The notes: generated by a model from the letters alone, not told the origin. Counted from the first letter of the stretch, positions 1 through 6,072 are shown. The stretch is DNA of 6,072 nucleotides from Thiomargarita sp. (GCA_023144675.1 JAGLFE010000460.1:1-6072); one strand, 5' to 3'. Program-made: numbers and translations.

Positions 1-1
1 T

Positions 2-1732
2 TCAATTAATTAAACCAACATTATTTTCCACATTAACCAATTTTACATTATTTAATTTGGTTAATTTAATAACTTTTTGTTGGCGTAAATAATTAGCAAC
101 AATTTCCCAAATTGGTTTTCCTGGGGAAATATGCCTTGTTGCCCAACCCGCAACTTTATATTGTTGGTGCATTTTAATTGCTTTGCCATTATCCAAAGTC
201 ATTTGACTGATACGCTTAGACATAACTTGAGTTGGGTCGCAAACATAACTCATACCGCCAACTCGCACCATATCACCACCCTGCTGTTTATAAGGATTGG
301 CATTAAACAAGTTATCACTAACATCTTCTAAAGTTTGTTTAATTTGTTGACCAGTTAAATTTTTTACATAAGATTCAGGATAAGTTATTGCAGTGTGATT
401 TAATACATCTTCCATGGTAATTGTTTGACCTGGCAAAATAGTAGTTCCCCAACGAAATCCTGGAGAAAAAGCAATTTCAGCATCATAATGAGAACGTAAA
501 GCATCACAAATAATTTGATCAAAAGTTCCTTGAAAATTATCACGCCGATATAAAAGTTGTTCCGTTACCGCCAATTTTTCATTTAACTGACTTAAATAAG
601 GTTTTCTAGTTTCAGAAATATAAGTTTGCATTTCTTGGTCAGCTTGCAGTAAATTAGAAAAAACTGGTAATAAGTTATATTGAAAATCTGTTACTTTAGC
701 CATTTTAACTGCAAAATCTAGTACGCCAACGAATTTACCATTAGAACCAGCATTACATACTAATGTTGTACCAGCAGTATTTTTTATTTGCACTGGAATC
801 GGCACGGCATCATGAGTATGTCCACCTAAAATAGCATTGATTCCTGTTACTCGTTGCGCAATTTTTAAGTCAACATCCATACCATTATGCGATAATAACA
901 CAATAACGGCTGGCTTTTCTCGTTGTTTAATATAATTAACTATTTTTTGCAACTTTTGCTCATAAATACCATAAGTCCAATCAGGAATAAAACGCGCAGG
1001 ATTTGCCACTGGCGTATAAGGAAATGCTTGACCAATTACTGCAACCTGAACGCCATTTAACTCTCGCATCGTGTAAGGTTTAAAAGCTAAACCGCTATCT
1101 TCATCATAAGCGGGCGCATCATTAAATAAGGCTTCTTCTTTGACAAAGATATTTTGCGCTAAAAACTCGCCCTTGAATTTTTTAATGTTATTTAAAATCT
1201 GTTGTGCTTCATAGGTAAATTCCCAATGTCCAGTCATCATATCCACGCCTAATAAATTAGTCGCTCCAACCATATCCTGCCCTTTAGTCCAATATGCAAC
1301 TCCTGAACCTTGCCAAGTATCACCGCTATCTAATAATAGTGTTTTTTCATAGCCATAATTTTCACGCAATTGTCTAATTAATGTTGCTAAATAGGCAAAA
1401 CCGCCTACTTTTCCATATTTTTCAGCCGCTTCAATATAGTTAAGAGATGTAAATGCGTGAGCTTGTGGAGTATTGGTTTGAATATTAAAATGGCGTAAAA
1501 ATTGTTCAGCTACAATATGTGGCACTTTTCCTTGTAAAGTACCTATACCTAAATTAGTTTGTGGCTCTCGATAATAAATTGGCAATAATTGGGCATGACA
1601 ATCTGTTATATGCAACAAACGTATTTGACCAAATGAAGGGAAATTAGCTATCTGTTGCGAGGCAAGTATGGATTGAGGTAATAAACTACCAATAGCCATC
1701 ATCTGCATAAATTCACGACGATTAAGAGACAT
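2..1732 (-). CDS. soxB: SoxB, periplasmic thiosulfohydrolase (sulfate-releasing, di-manganese) of the Sox pathway
   Basis: Complete 576-residue protein, normal length for SoxB. The family hydrolyses the sulfone sulfur bound to the SoxY carrier cysteine, releasing sulfate during periplasmic thiosulfate oxidation. The N terminus has a twin-arginine export signal: R6-R7 in NRREFMQ, then a short hydrophobic stretch to about residue 24. The metallophosphoesterase domain (about 37-345) shows the metal-ligand motifs in order: D44-x-H46 (HITDCHAQ), D138 in DSGDTWQGS, H169 in the SoxB-typical GHWEFTY (168-174), H282 in SHNG and GGHTHD (303-308). The 5'-nucleotidase C-terminal domain (about 385-555) has SPGFRWGT, LPGQTIT and GGDMVRVGG, all SoxB-typical. 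The GHWEFTY motif separates it from ordinary 5'-nucleotidases, which have GNHEFD. The ATG has only a weak purine stretch (AAAAAAGAA) upstream but is the start that yields a proper Tat signal. No other sox gene is visible. It lies 89 bases downstream of the restriction-modification gene, same strand. Confidence 0.96.
   Translation of the reverse strand: MSLNRREFMQMMAIGSLLPQSILASQQIANFPSFGQIRLLHITDCHAQLLPIYYREPQTNLGIGTLQGKVPHIVAEQFLRHFNIQTNTPQAHAFTSLNYIEAAEKYGKVGGFAYLATLIRQLRENYGYEKTLLLDSGDTWQGSGVAYWTKGQDMVGATNLLGVDMMTGHWEFTYEAQQILNNIKKFKGEFLAQNIFVKEEALFNDAPAYDEDSGLAFKPYTMRELNGVQVAVIGQAFPYTPVANPARFIPDWTYGIYEQKLQKIVNYIKQREKPAVIVLLSHNGMDVDLKIAQRVTGINAILGGHTHDAVPIPVQIKNTAGTTLVCNAGSNGKFVGVLDFAVKMAKVTDFQYNLLPVFSNLLQADQEMQTYISETRKPYLSQLNEKLAVTEQLLYRRDNFQGTFDQIICDALRSHYDAEIAFSPGFRWGTTILPGQTITMEDVLNHTAITYPESYVKNLTGQQIKQTLEDVSDNLFNANPYKQQGGDMVRVGGMSYVCDPTQVMSKRISQMTLDNGKAIKMHQQYKVAGWATRHISPGKPIWEIVANYLRQQKVIKLTKLNNVKLVNVENNVGLIN
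32..65. repeat. Nine-base inverted repeat in the 3' end of soxB
   Basis: ATTAACCAA (32-40) and TTGGTTAAT (57-65) are perfect complements separated by 16 AT-rich bases. They lie inside the last 25 codons of soxB, in the variable C-terminal tail. No T-run follows on the minus strand, so it is not a normal intrinsic terminator. It could stabilise the 3' end of the mRNA or be chance in AT-rich sequence. Confidence 0.3.
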
Positions 1733-1762
1733 ATTAAAAATTCTTTTTTAGTTTTTAGAAAG

Positions 1763-1792
1763 AAAATAGTTGTGATTGTTTAATTCGGTAAA
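1763..1792 (-). promoter_or_regulatory. Weak candidate sigma-70 promoter for soxB
   Basis: On the minus strand a TTTACC box (1787-1792, four of six bases of TTGACA) is followed after 18 bases by TATTTT (1763-1768, four of six of TATAAT). It would start transcription about 25 bases upstream of the soxB ATG. The match is poor in AT-rich DNA. Read-through from the restriction-modification gene is an alternative, because no convincing minus-strand terminator separates the two genes. Confidence 0.2.
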
Positions 1793-1821
1793 CTTTTTTT
1801 TATTAAATAACTTTTTACTTT

Positions 1822-4530
1822 TTAATCGGCTGTTTTCACATATTGATTATACAAATAAAATAAATATTCAATACGCACCATTTCATTAGCGAAAACTTGC
1901 GGGCGATAGCATAAATCAACGACTTTATCTAAGGCTTGGTGGGCTTTAATCAATTTGGGCGGCATGGTAAGTGGGTCATATAAGTCGGCTAAACTGCTAT
2001 CGGGAAATTCAGTGCGGACATCTAATACTTTTTGCACCGCTGTTTCTACTTTATTTTGATTTTTCTTAGTGGGATTTTTTGGCCAAGGAAAGTTGTTGTA
2101 AACTATTTCATTTGAATACCTAATACGACCCTCAAGCCTACCACACACATATTTAGTCCATGCTATGTGCATTTTTGAATGCAAAACTCCGAAATGATAT
2201 TTTGTGGCATTTGGGATTACGCTACATGTATTATTGACTATATTTTCTTTATCAAAGAATGCCAAAGGAATATAAAATCTAGTTTCTGATGTAGTAAGTG
2301 GAAAAGAAATAAATTTTGAACTAGGTTGCCTATCTTCACCAAATAAACTAGGGAAATCGGCAAGTTTTCTAGTCGTTTCCCGATTACTATTGATTCGATG
2401 TGTTTTAGTAGCTTCAACCCTTTTTTTAACTTCCTTTAACTTTCTCAATTCTTGCGGTAAACTAGACTTTAACCATAAACACCATCTCTTTTTATGATTC
2501 AAAAATTCCTTAGCACTAATTAAAGGTCTAATAAATTTTTCTGCTTCAGGTTCAATTTTGATTAAATTCTCTTTTTCCTCACTGGTTAAAAGCAAATTCC
2601 CGCCATCATTAGGCATACTTCCAAAGCTGATTTTTGGAACATCGCAAATGGGTTTACGCCTCTTTAAAATGATTAAATCTAGCCCCTCAACTAAATAAGG
2701 ATTGATATTTTTTACACTTTTTTCATGTGCTTCACCTTTTATATCTTGATATTCAAAAAGCCTTTTTTGTTTAGCTTCAAAATTGGCAAAACCAATGATA
2801 ATAACATAAACTTGAGCATTTCCTTTCGCCTCGTTTGACCATTTAAAAGTACGATGAGCAAAATGAATTTTAATACTTTGACTGAAAAGTTTATTCCAAA
2901 GAATCCCAACTTGTTCGCCTTGAGAAATAGAGTTTGTGGAAACAAAAGCGGCTTTAATTCTAGTTTTTTGGATATATTGCGAAGCTTTAAGATACCAACA
3001 AGTAACATAATCAAGCACGCCTGCACCTTTTATACCCTTAGAAATCATATCAATATCTTGTTTTTGCTCTTTTGTTTGTAATTGCTTTCCATAAAACGGT
3101 GGATTCCCAAGGATGTAGTTCAACTGAGTTTTAGGTACAATTTTTTTCCAATCAATCTGTAACGCATTGCCATTCACAATATTAGCTGACTTTTTTAACG
3201 GTAAGCGCGCAAAATATTGTCCAAACTCCTCAGAAACTCTTAAATTCATCTGATGATCCATAAGCCACATCGCTACTTCAGAAATTCTCGCTGGCCATTC
3301 ATCATATTCAATCCCATAAAATTGGTCAACTTCCACTTGTACCACAGATGAAATATCCAAAACCTGTTGCCCGTTTTTATCCAATTCCCGCAAAATTTCA
3401 ATTTCCAATAAGCGCAATTCCCGATAACTAATAATCAAAAAATTACCACAACCACAAGCTGGGTCTAAAAACTTTAAATTAGCTAACTTTTTATGAAAAG
3501 CTTTCAACCTATTTCGATTTTCCTTAGCTTTTTCAAAATCTGCCTGCAATTCGTCCAAAAACAAGGGCTTAATCAACTTCATAATATTTTTTTCCGAAGT
3601 ATAATGCGCCCCTAAATTTCGCCTTTCTTCGGGTTTCATTACACTTTGGAACATCGAACCAAAAATAGCTGGAGAAATTTTCCCCCAATCCAAGGCACTA
3701 CATTCTAATAACATTTCCCGCATTTGAGCGTTAAAAGAAGGAATTAATAGCGGTTCTTCAAATAATTTCCCATTAATATATGGAAACCGATTAAGCGATT
3801 CATCTAAATTTTTTAAACGTGTTGCTTTTGGCGTATTTAAAACTTGGAAAAAACTTACCAACAAAGCCCCTAAATCACTACCATCCTCCGCTGTTTTAAC
3901 TTCAATAAATTCCTTAAAACTACCCTGCTCAAAAATCCCAGTATCATCAGCAAATAAACAAAATAAAATTCGTACTAAAAATACTTCTAACAAATGCCCA
4001 ATATAACCGCTTTCCTCCAGCCAATCATGTAATTTTCCCAATAATTCCGCCGCTTGAATATTAACGGGATCAGCTTCCTTAAACACTCGCTTTTGATAGC
4101 CAGCAATAAAGCCAAACAAATGAATATGCTGATGTAGTTCCTCAAGTGCAAATTCATAGTCTGTTCCCTCATCTAAATCATACAATCTAATGCGTGCAAA
4201 GTCAGAAACTAACACATATTTAGGCAATTCACGTTCTTTTAAACCATTAAAATAATCCAAAGCCTGCGAATATGCCTTATCTAAATTTTTGCCCTTCGAT
4301 TTATGTTCAACTAACAGTTGCCCTTTCCAAAATAAATCAATAAAACCGTATTGCTGATTTAATTTCTTTATCGGCTGTTCAAAACTGGCAATACGTCTTC
4401 TAGTTATTCCAAAAATATGGAAGAAATTATCCCAAAACGATTTTGCTTCCGCTTGCTCACGCGTTTCCTCCGCCCATTCTTTGGAAAAGGCTAAAGCCCG
4501 ATCCTTAATTTCATTCCAACTAAGTGCCAT
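1822..4530 (-). CDS. MmeI-family single-protein restriction endonuclease/adenine methyltransferase (Type IIG/IIL)
   Basis: Complete 902-residue protein, close to MmeI (about 919). The family cuts DNA some 20 bases to one side of an asymmetric site and methylates adenine on one strand, all with one polypeptide. Domains in order: an N-terminal nuclease (about 1-155) with D65-x9-E75-x-K77, the PD-(D/E)xK pattern at the spacing known for MmeI; a helical spacer (about 160-305); a methyltransferase (about 306-620) with GAHYTSE (307-313, motif X region), LDPACGCGNF (355-364, AdoMet motif I), FYGIEYDEW (404-412) and NPPF (476-479, motif IV, N6-adenine type); a target-recognition domain (about 635-815) with RWCLWL and a terminal YNNFPWP (811-817); and a C-terminal helical region. 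The MALSWNEI start is typical of the family, which supports this ATG despite no clear Shine-Dalgarno. All motifs are intact with no frameshift, so it is probably active. It stands alone between mdh and soxB, with no separate specificity or methylase gene. Confidence 0.93.
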   Translation of the reverse strand: MALSWNEIKDRALAFSKEWAEETREQAEAKSFWDNFFHIFGITRRRIASFEQPIKKLNQQYGFIDLFWKGQLLVEHKSKGKNLDKAYSQALDYFNGLKERELPKYVLVSDFARIRLYDLDEGTDYEFALEELHQHIHLFGFIAGYQKRVFKEADPVNIQAAELLGKLHDWLEESGYIGHLLEVFLVRILFCLFADDTGIFEQGSFKEFIEVKTAEDGSDLGALLVSFFQVLNTPKATRLKNLDESLNRFPYINGKLFEEPLLIPSFNAQMREMLLECSALDWGKISPAIFGSMFQSVMKPEERRNLGAHYTSEKNIMKLIKPLFLDELQADFEKAKENRNRLKAFHKKLANLKFLDPACGCGNFLIISYRELRLLEIEILRELDKNGQQVLDISSVVQVEVDQFYGIEYDEWPARISEVAMWLMDHQMNLRVSEEFGQYFARLPLKKSANIVNGNALQIDWKKIVPKTQLNYILGNPPFYGKQLQTKEQKQDIDMISKGIKGAGVLDYVTCWYLKASQYIQKTRIKAAFVSTNSISQGEQVGILWNKLFSQSIKIHFAHRTFKWSNEAKGNAQVYVIIIGFANFEAKQKRLFEYQDIKGEAHEKSVKNINPYLVEGLDLIILKRRKPICDVPKISFGSMPNDGGNLLLTSEEKENLIKIEPEAEKFIRPLISAKEFLNHKKRWCLWLKSSLPQELRKLKEVKKRVEATKTHRINSNRETTRKLADFPSLFGEDRQPSSKFISFPLTTSETRFYIPLAFFDKENIVNNTCSVIPNATKYHFGVLHSKMHIAWTKYVCGRLEGRIRYSNEIVYNNFPWPKNPTKKNQNKVETAVQKVLDVRTEFPDSSLADLYDPLTMPPKLIKAHQALDKVVDLCYRPQVFANEMVRIEYLFYLYNQYVKTAD

Positions 4531-4559
4531 TTTTAAGTTTATTATTTATGTTAGCAAAA

Positions 4560-4629
4560 GTGTGGGGTATGTAGATAAAAACTCAATAATCAAGGTATAA
4601 TTATCTAAACAAGAATGAGCGACCCACAC
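4560..4629. repeat. Nested inverted repeats in the mdh to restriction-modification spacer
   Basis: GTGTGGG (4560-4566) pairs with CCCACAC (4623-4629), and inside them TAGATAA (4572-4578) pairs with TTATCTA (4601-4607). The two seven-base arms are correctly nested and could form one branched structure in the leader of the restriction-modification gene. The outer right arm overlaps the hairpin at 4618-4639, so the two folds exclude each other. Short arms in AT-rich DNA may be chance. Confidence 0.3.
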
Positions 4630-4639
4630 ATAGGTCGCT
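4618..4639 (-). terminator. Hairpin after mdh, possible weak terminator
   Basis: AGCGACC (4618-4624) and GGTCGCT (4633-4639) form a perfect seven-base GC-rich stem with an eight-base loop, 54 bases past the mdh stop codon. It is the most GC-rich spot of the 163-base spacer. On the minus strand the stem is followed by CATTCTTGTTTAG, which is T-rich but not a clean T-run, so termination would be inefficient. It may instead be an mRNA 3'-end stabiliser or a processing site. Confidence 0.4.
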
Positions 4640-4693
4640 ACTTTAATCTGAGGACTAATCAGTATTAAAAATAGGCATAAGTTTAGTGTTTCT

Positions 4694-5671
4694 TTAACCT
4701 AGTAAATCAAGAATAATATCACGTTCTTGTTCTAATTCTTTTTGACTTACTAACATACGACTGCGACTAAATTTGTCAATATCTAATCCTTGAACAATGG
4801 AAAATTCACCATTTTTAATAGTAACTGGGAATGAATAAACTAATCCTGGCGGAATATCATAACTACCATCACTGGCAATTGCCACACTGACCAGCTTTTC
4901 AGTTCCCATTGCCCAATCACGCATATGCGCAACAACCGCTGAAGCTGCCGAAGCTGCACTTGATTTACCTCTTGCCTTAATAATAGTTGCACCACGTTGT
5001 TGCACGGCAGGAATAAATTCGTTTTCTACCCAATTTTGTTCTACTAAAGAACTAGCGGCTTTTCCATTTACTAAAGCATGAGCAATACTTGGATATTGAT
5101 TTGCTGAATGATTGCCCCACACAACTATGTTTTCAACTGCTGAAACATTAACCCCAACTTTGGCAGCAAGTAAATTAACTGCTCGAGCGTGATCAAGACG
5201 CATCATGGCAGAAAATTGTTTTGGATCTAATTTAGGGGCGCATTTCATAGCGATGAAGGCGTTGGTATTCGCTGGATTACCTACAACTAAAACTTTAACC
5301 TTACGATTAGCCTGTTCATTAAGTGCTTTACCATGTATTTTAAACACTTCACTATTTATTTTGAGCAAATCAGCTCTTTCCATACCAGGACCACGAGGAG
5401 CTGCTCCGACCAATAAAGCATAATCTATTTCAGCAAAAGCTACATTTGGATCATCAGTTATTGCAACATCTTGCAGTAATGGATAGGCGCAATCCTGCAA
5501 TTCCATCATTACACCTTTTAAAGTAGTTAATGCCTGTGGTACTTCCAACAGGTTTAAAATAATAGGTTGGTCCTGCCCTAGCATTTCGCCTGAAGCAACG
5601 CGAAAAATTAAGGAATAGGCTATTTGACCTGCTCCCCCAGTAATGGCAACACGTACAGGTGGTTTCATCAT
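4694..5671 (-). CDS. mdh: Malate dehydrogenase, NAD-dependent, cytoplasmic
   Basis: Complete 325-residue protein, the usual length of the MDH type 2 group. It interconverts malate and oxaloacetate with NAD in the TCA cycle. The N-terminal Rossmann fold begins with VAITGGAGQIAYS (8-20), the dinucleotide-binding glycine loop, and E43 (LNLLEVP) ends the second strand, where an acidic residue favours NAD over NADP. The substrate loop APRGPGMERADLL gives arginines R93 and R99. The catalytic pair is D160 (MMRLDHAR, with substrate arginine R163) and H188 (VWGNHSANQYP). All key residues are present. Two ATG codons are adjacent at the start. The first lies 5 bases and the second 8 bases from a good AAAGGAAG ribosome site; the second gives more usual spacing and an MKPPVRVA start like that of relatives, so the protein may be 324 residues. 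I could not find a convincing minus-strand promoter immediately upstream. Confidence 0.97.
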   Translation of the reverse strand: MMKPPVRVAITGGAGQIAYSLIFRVASGEMLGQDQPIILNLLEVPQALTTLKGVMMELQDCAYPLLQDVAITDDPNVAFAEIDYALLVGAAPRGPGMERADLLKINSEVFKIHGKALNEQANRKVKVLVVGNPANTNAFIAMKCAPKLDPKQFSAMMRLDHARAVNLLAAKVGVNVSAVENIVVWGNHSANQYPSIAHALVNGKAASSLVEQNWVENEFIPAVQQRGATIIKARGKSSAASAASAVVAHMRDWAMGTEKLVSVAIASDGSYDIPPGLVYSFPVTIKNGEFSIVQGLDIDKFSRSRMLVSQKELEQERDIILDLLG

Positions 5672-5676
5672 TTAAA

Positions 5677-5684
5677 CTTCCTTT
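5677..5684 (-). promoter_or_regulatory. Ribosome binding site of mdh
   Basis: The minus strand reads AAAGGAAG here, a strong Shine-Dalgarno match. Spacing is 5 bases to the first and 8 to the second of two tandem ATG codons, which slightly favours the second. The two genes downstream on the same strand lack a comparable site. Confidence 0.8.
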
Positions 5685-5711
5685 ATGTTAAAGTTGTAAT
5701 TAAAATAATAC

Positions 5712-5742
5712 TTGACATTTTAAAAAAAAAGAATAGTATAGT
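5712..5742 (+). promoter_or_regulatory. Candidate sigma-70 promoter on the plus strand, opposite to all genes
   Basis: A perfect TTGACA (5712-5717) is followed by an A-rich spacer and then TATAGT (5737-5742, five of six bases, spacer 19) or the overlapping TAGTAT (5734-5739, four of six, spacer 16). The upstream bases are AT-rich, as in UP elements. Neither spacer is the ideal 17. It points away from mdh and toward the short hairpin region at 5752-5807 and, beyond that, antisense to the partial gene at 5840-6072. Confidence 0.45.
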
Positions 5743-5754
5743 AAATACATTTAC
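5741..5754. promoter_or_regulatory. Fourteen-base dyad, possible operator over the plus-strand start site
   Basis: GTAAATACATTTAC has perfect six-base arms around a central AC. It starts inside the candidate -10 box and covers the expected plus-strand transcription start. That is where a dimeric repressor would block transcription, and the same site lies in the mdh upstream region (70-83 bases before the first mdh ATG). No regulator gene is visible nearby and the sequence matches no operator I recognise. Confidence 0.35.
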
Positions 5755-5774
5755 AAAATGTTTTGCGTTTTGTA
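5752..5774 (+). repeat. Seven-base hairpin upstream of the plus-strand terminator
   Basis: TACAAAA (5752-5758) and TTTTGTA (5768-5774) pair perfectly around a nine-base loop. The left arm can also pair as CAAAA with TTTTG at 5761-5765, so two alternative folds exist. The left arm also overlaps the dyad at 5741-5754. Confidence 0.35.
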
Positions 5775-5778
5775 GGTA

Positions 5779-5807
5779 GGGAAATATGAAAATATTTCTC
5801 TTTTTTT
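5779..5807 (+). terminator. Intrinsic-terminator-like stem and T-run, plus strand
   Basis: GGGAAATA (5779-5786) pairs with TATTTCTC (5793-5800), eight pairs including one G-U, with a six-base loop. Seven T follow (5801-5807). The stem is AT-rich and therefore weak, but the T-run is directly adjacent and lies on the plus side only, so it would act on plus-strand transcripts and not on the partial gene above. Confidence 0.4.
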
Positions 5808-5810
5808 ATT

Positions 5811-5842
5811 CTAAAATATGTATTTCATATAAATCCTTCCTA
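5811..5842 (-). pseudogene. Start signal without a gene: strong ribosome site and ATG, stop after five codons
   Basis: On the minus strand GGAAGG (5835-5840) sits 6 bases before an ATG (5826-5828) and overlaps the TAG stop of the upstream partial gene (5840-5842), the layout of a translationally coupled operon pair. The frame reads M-K-Y-I-F and then TAG at 5811-5813. After that stop the same frame stays open for about 20 more codons before the next one. This may be the remnant of a deleted or decayed gene that once followed the partial gene, or a chance ATG. Confidence 0.3.
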
Positions 5843-6072
5843 TTTGTATATCCTAGTAAAGCATTTTCCTTCAATAGTTTTTCTTAGTTTATGTATTTCG
5901 TCTTTATATATTGATAATTTTTGTGAGAAGTTATCATTGTCTTTTTTGTATCTGTAAAGTTCGCTAGGCATAGGATCAGCAACTTGCAATAAGTTGTTAT
6001 TATCTGATTTTTTTACAAATTCAATACTTTTTATAAACTTAGTTAATCCTTGTTGTGATATAAAATCAGTAC
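5840..6072 (-). CDS. C-terminal end of an unidentified protein, possibly DUF3800-like (partial)
   Basis: The frame is open from the window edge to a TAG at 5840-5842 and gives the last 76 residues of a protein whose start lies outside. The composition is protein-like (lysine, isoleucine, aspartate, glutamate) with no internal stop. The segment IEFVKKSDNNNLLQVAD (about 16-32 of the visible part) resembles the LQ-x-AD motif near the end of DUF3800 proteins, a family of RNase-H-like fold often found in mobile or defence regions. The usual small residues after AD are not conserved here (PMPSELYRY follows), so the assignment is weak. The last 35 residues are charged and probably helical or coiled-coil (YKKDNDNFSQ through LRKTIEGK), ending in FTRIYK. 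A glycosyltransferase or other surface-related protein with a coiled-coil tail is another possibility. The stop codon overlaps a strong ribosome site for a start at 5828. Confidence 0.7.
   Translation of the reverse strand, partial: TDFISQQGLTKFIKSIEFVKKSDNNNLLQVADPMPSELYRYKKDNDNFSQKLSIYKDEIHKLRKTIEGKCFTRIYK

Larger units (their letters stand above)
5749..5807 (+). ncRNA. Possible short plus-strand RNA of about 60 bases
   Basis: If the plus-strand promoter fires, the transcript would begin near 5749 and end at the stem plus T-run at 5779-5807. It would contain a first hairpin from TACAAAA (5752-5758) and TTTTGTA (5768-5774) and the terminator stem. Promoter, two stems and terminator in order are what a small RNA or an attenuated leader would show. 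The evidence is structure only; I recognise no RNA family. Confidence 0.22.

Noticed and set aside
131..331. Open plus-strand frame of 66 codons opposite soxB
   Set aside because: It lies wholly inside a confidently assigned gene on the other strand and has no ribosome site or recognisable protein features.
2..1732. Alternative reading of soxB as a 5'-nucleotidase or 2',3'-cyclic phosphodiesterase
   Set aside because: GHWEFTY, TDCHAQL and GGDMVRVGG are SoxB-type motifs; general nucleotidases carry GNHEFD at the second metal site.
1778..1800. Plus-strand stem GTTTA/TAAAC followed by seven T, resembling a terminator
   Set aside because: The stem is only five AT-rich pairs, and no plus-strand gene precedes it for more than 1.7 kb. 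It is best explained by base composition.
1822..4530. Alternative reading of the large gene as a BREX PglX or Type I HsdM methyltransferase
   Set aside because: The N-terminal D-x9-E-x-K nuclease, the MALSWNEI start and the YNNFPWP block point to the MmeI group. No BREX or Type I partner genes are present.
5205..5423. Open plus-strand frame of 72 codons opposite mdh
   Set aside because: It is antisense to conserved mdh codons, including the substrate-binding loop, so its openness is a by-product of mdh coding constraints.
5786..5887. Plus-strand frame of 33 codons starting MKIFLFFYSK, after AGGG four bases upstream
   Set aside because: Its ATG lies inside the terminator-like stem, much of it is antisense to the partial minus-strand gene, and its composition (phenylalanine, serine, tyrosine) simply reflects T-rich DNA. 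No family resemblance.

Overview
The window is AT-rich bacterial chromosome, and every protein gene I can support lies on the minus strand. In transcription order (high to low coordinates) it holds: the 3' end of an unidentified gene cut by the window edge (5840-6072), a dense regulatory-looking intergenic stretch (about 5672-5839), malate dehydrogenase mdh (4694-5671), a spacer with inverted repeats (4531-4693), a one-gene restriction-modification enzyme of the MmeI family (1822-4530), a short spacer (1733-1821), and the thiosulfohydrolase gene soxB (2-1732).

The organism is most likely a sulfur-oxidising proteobacterium. SoxB is diagnostic of the periplasmic Sox pathway for thiosulfate, and the two-domain, Tat-exported form seen here is the standard one. 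The low GC, together with a soxB that stands apart from any other sox gene within the visible sequence, would fit AT-rich gammaproteobacterial sulfur oxidisers (Beggiatoa/Thiotrichales-like or SUP05-like lineages). That placement is inference, not something the sequence proves.

The two metabolic genes fit one lifestyle: SoxB releases sulfate from SoxYZ-bound sulfur outside the membrane, and Mdh serves the TCA cycle in the cytoplasm. They need not be co-regulated. Between them sits a complete, apparently active Type IIG/IIL restriction-methylation protein with an intact nuclease motif and an intact adenine-methyltransferase motif. It looks like a self-contained defence gene inserted between core genes, with no transposase or attachment site visible.

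The least ordinary part is 5672-5842. It carries a perfect TTGACA box on the plus strand (against all genes), a 14-base dyad over the predicted transcription start, two hairpins, and a stem followed by seven T, which together could define a very short plus-strand RNA. Facing it on the minus strand is a strong ribosome binding site and ATG, overlapping the stop codon of the partial gene, that leads to a stop after five codons. This looks like a trace of a lost gene. No CRISPR array, tRNA, rRNA or recognisable insertion sequence was found.
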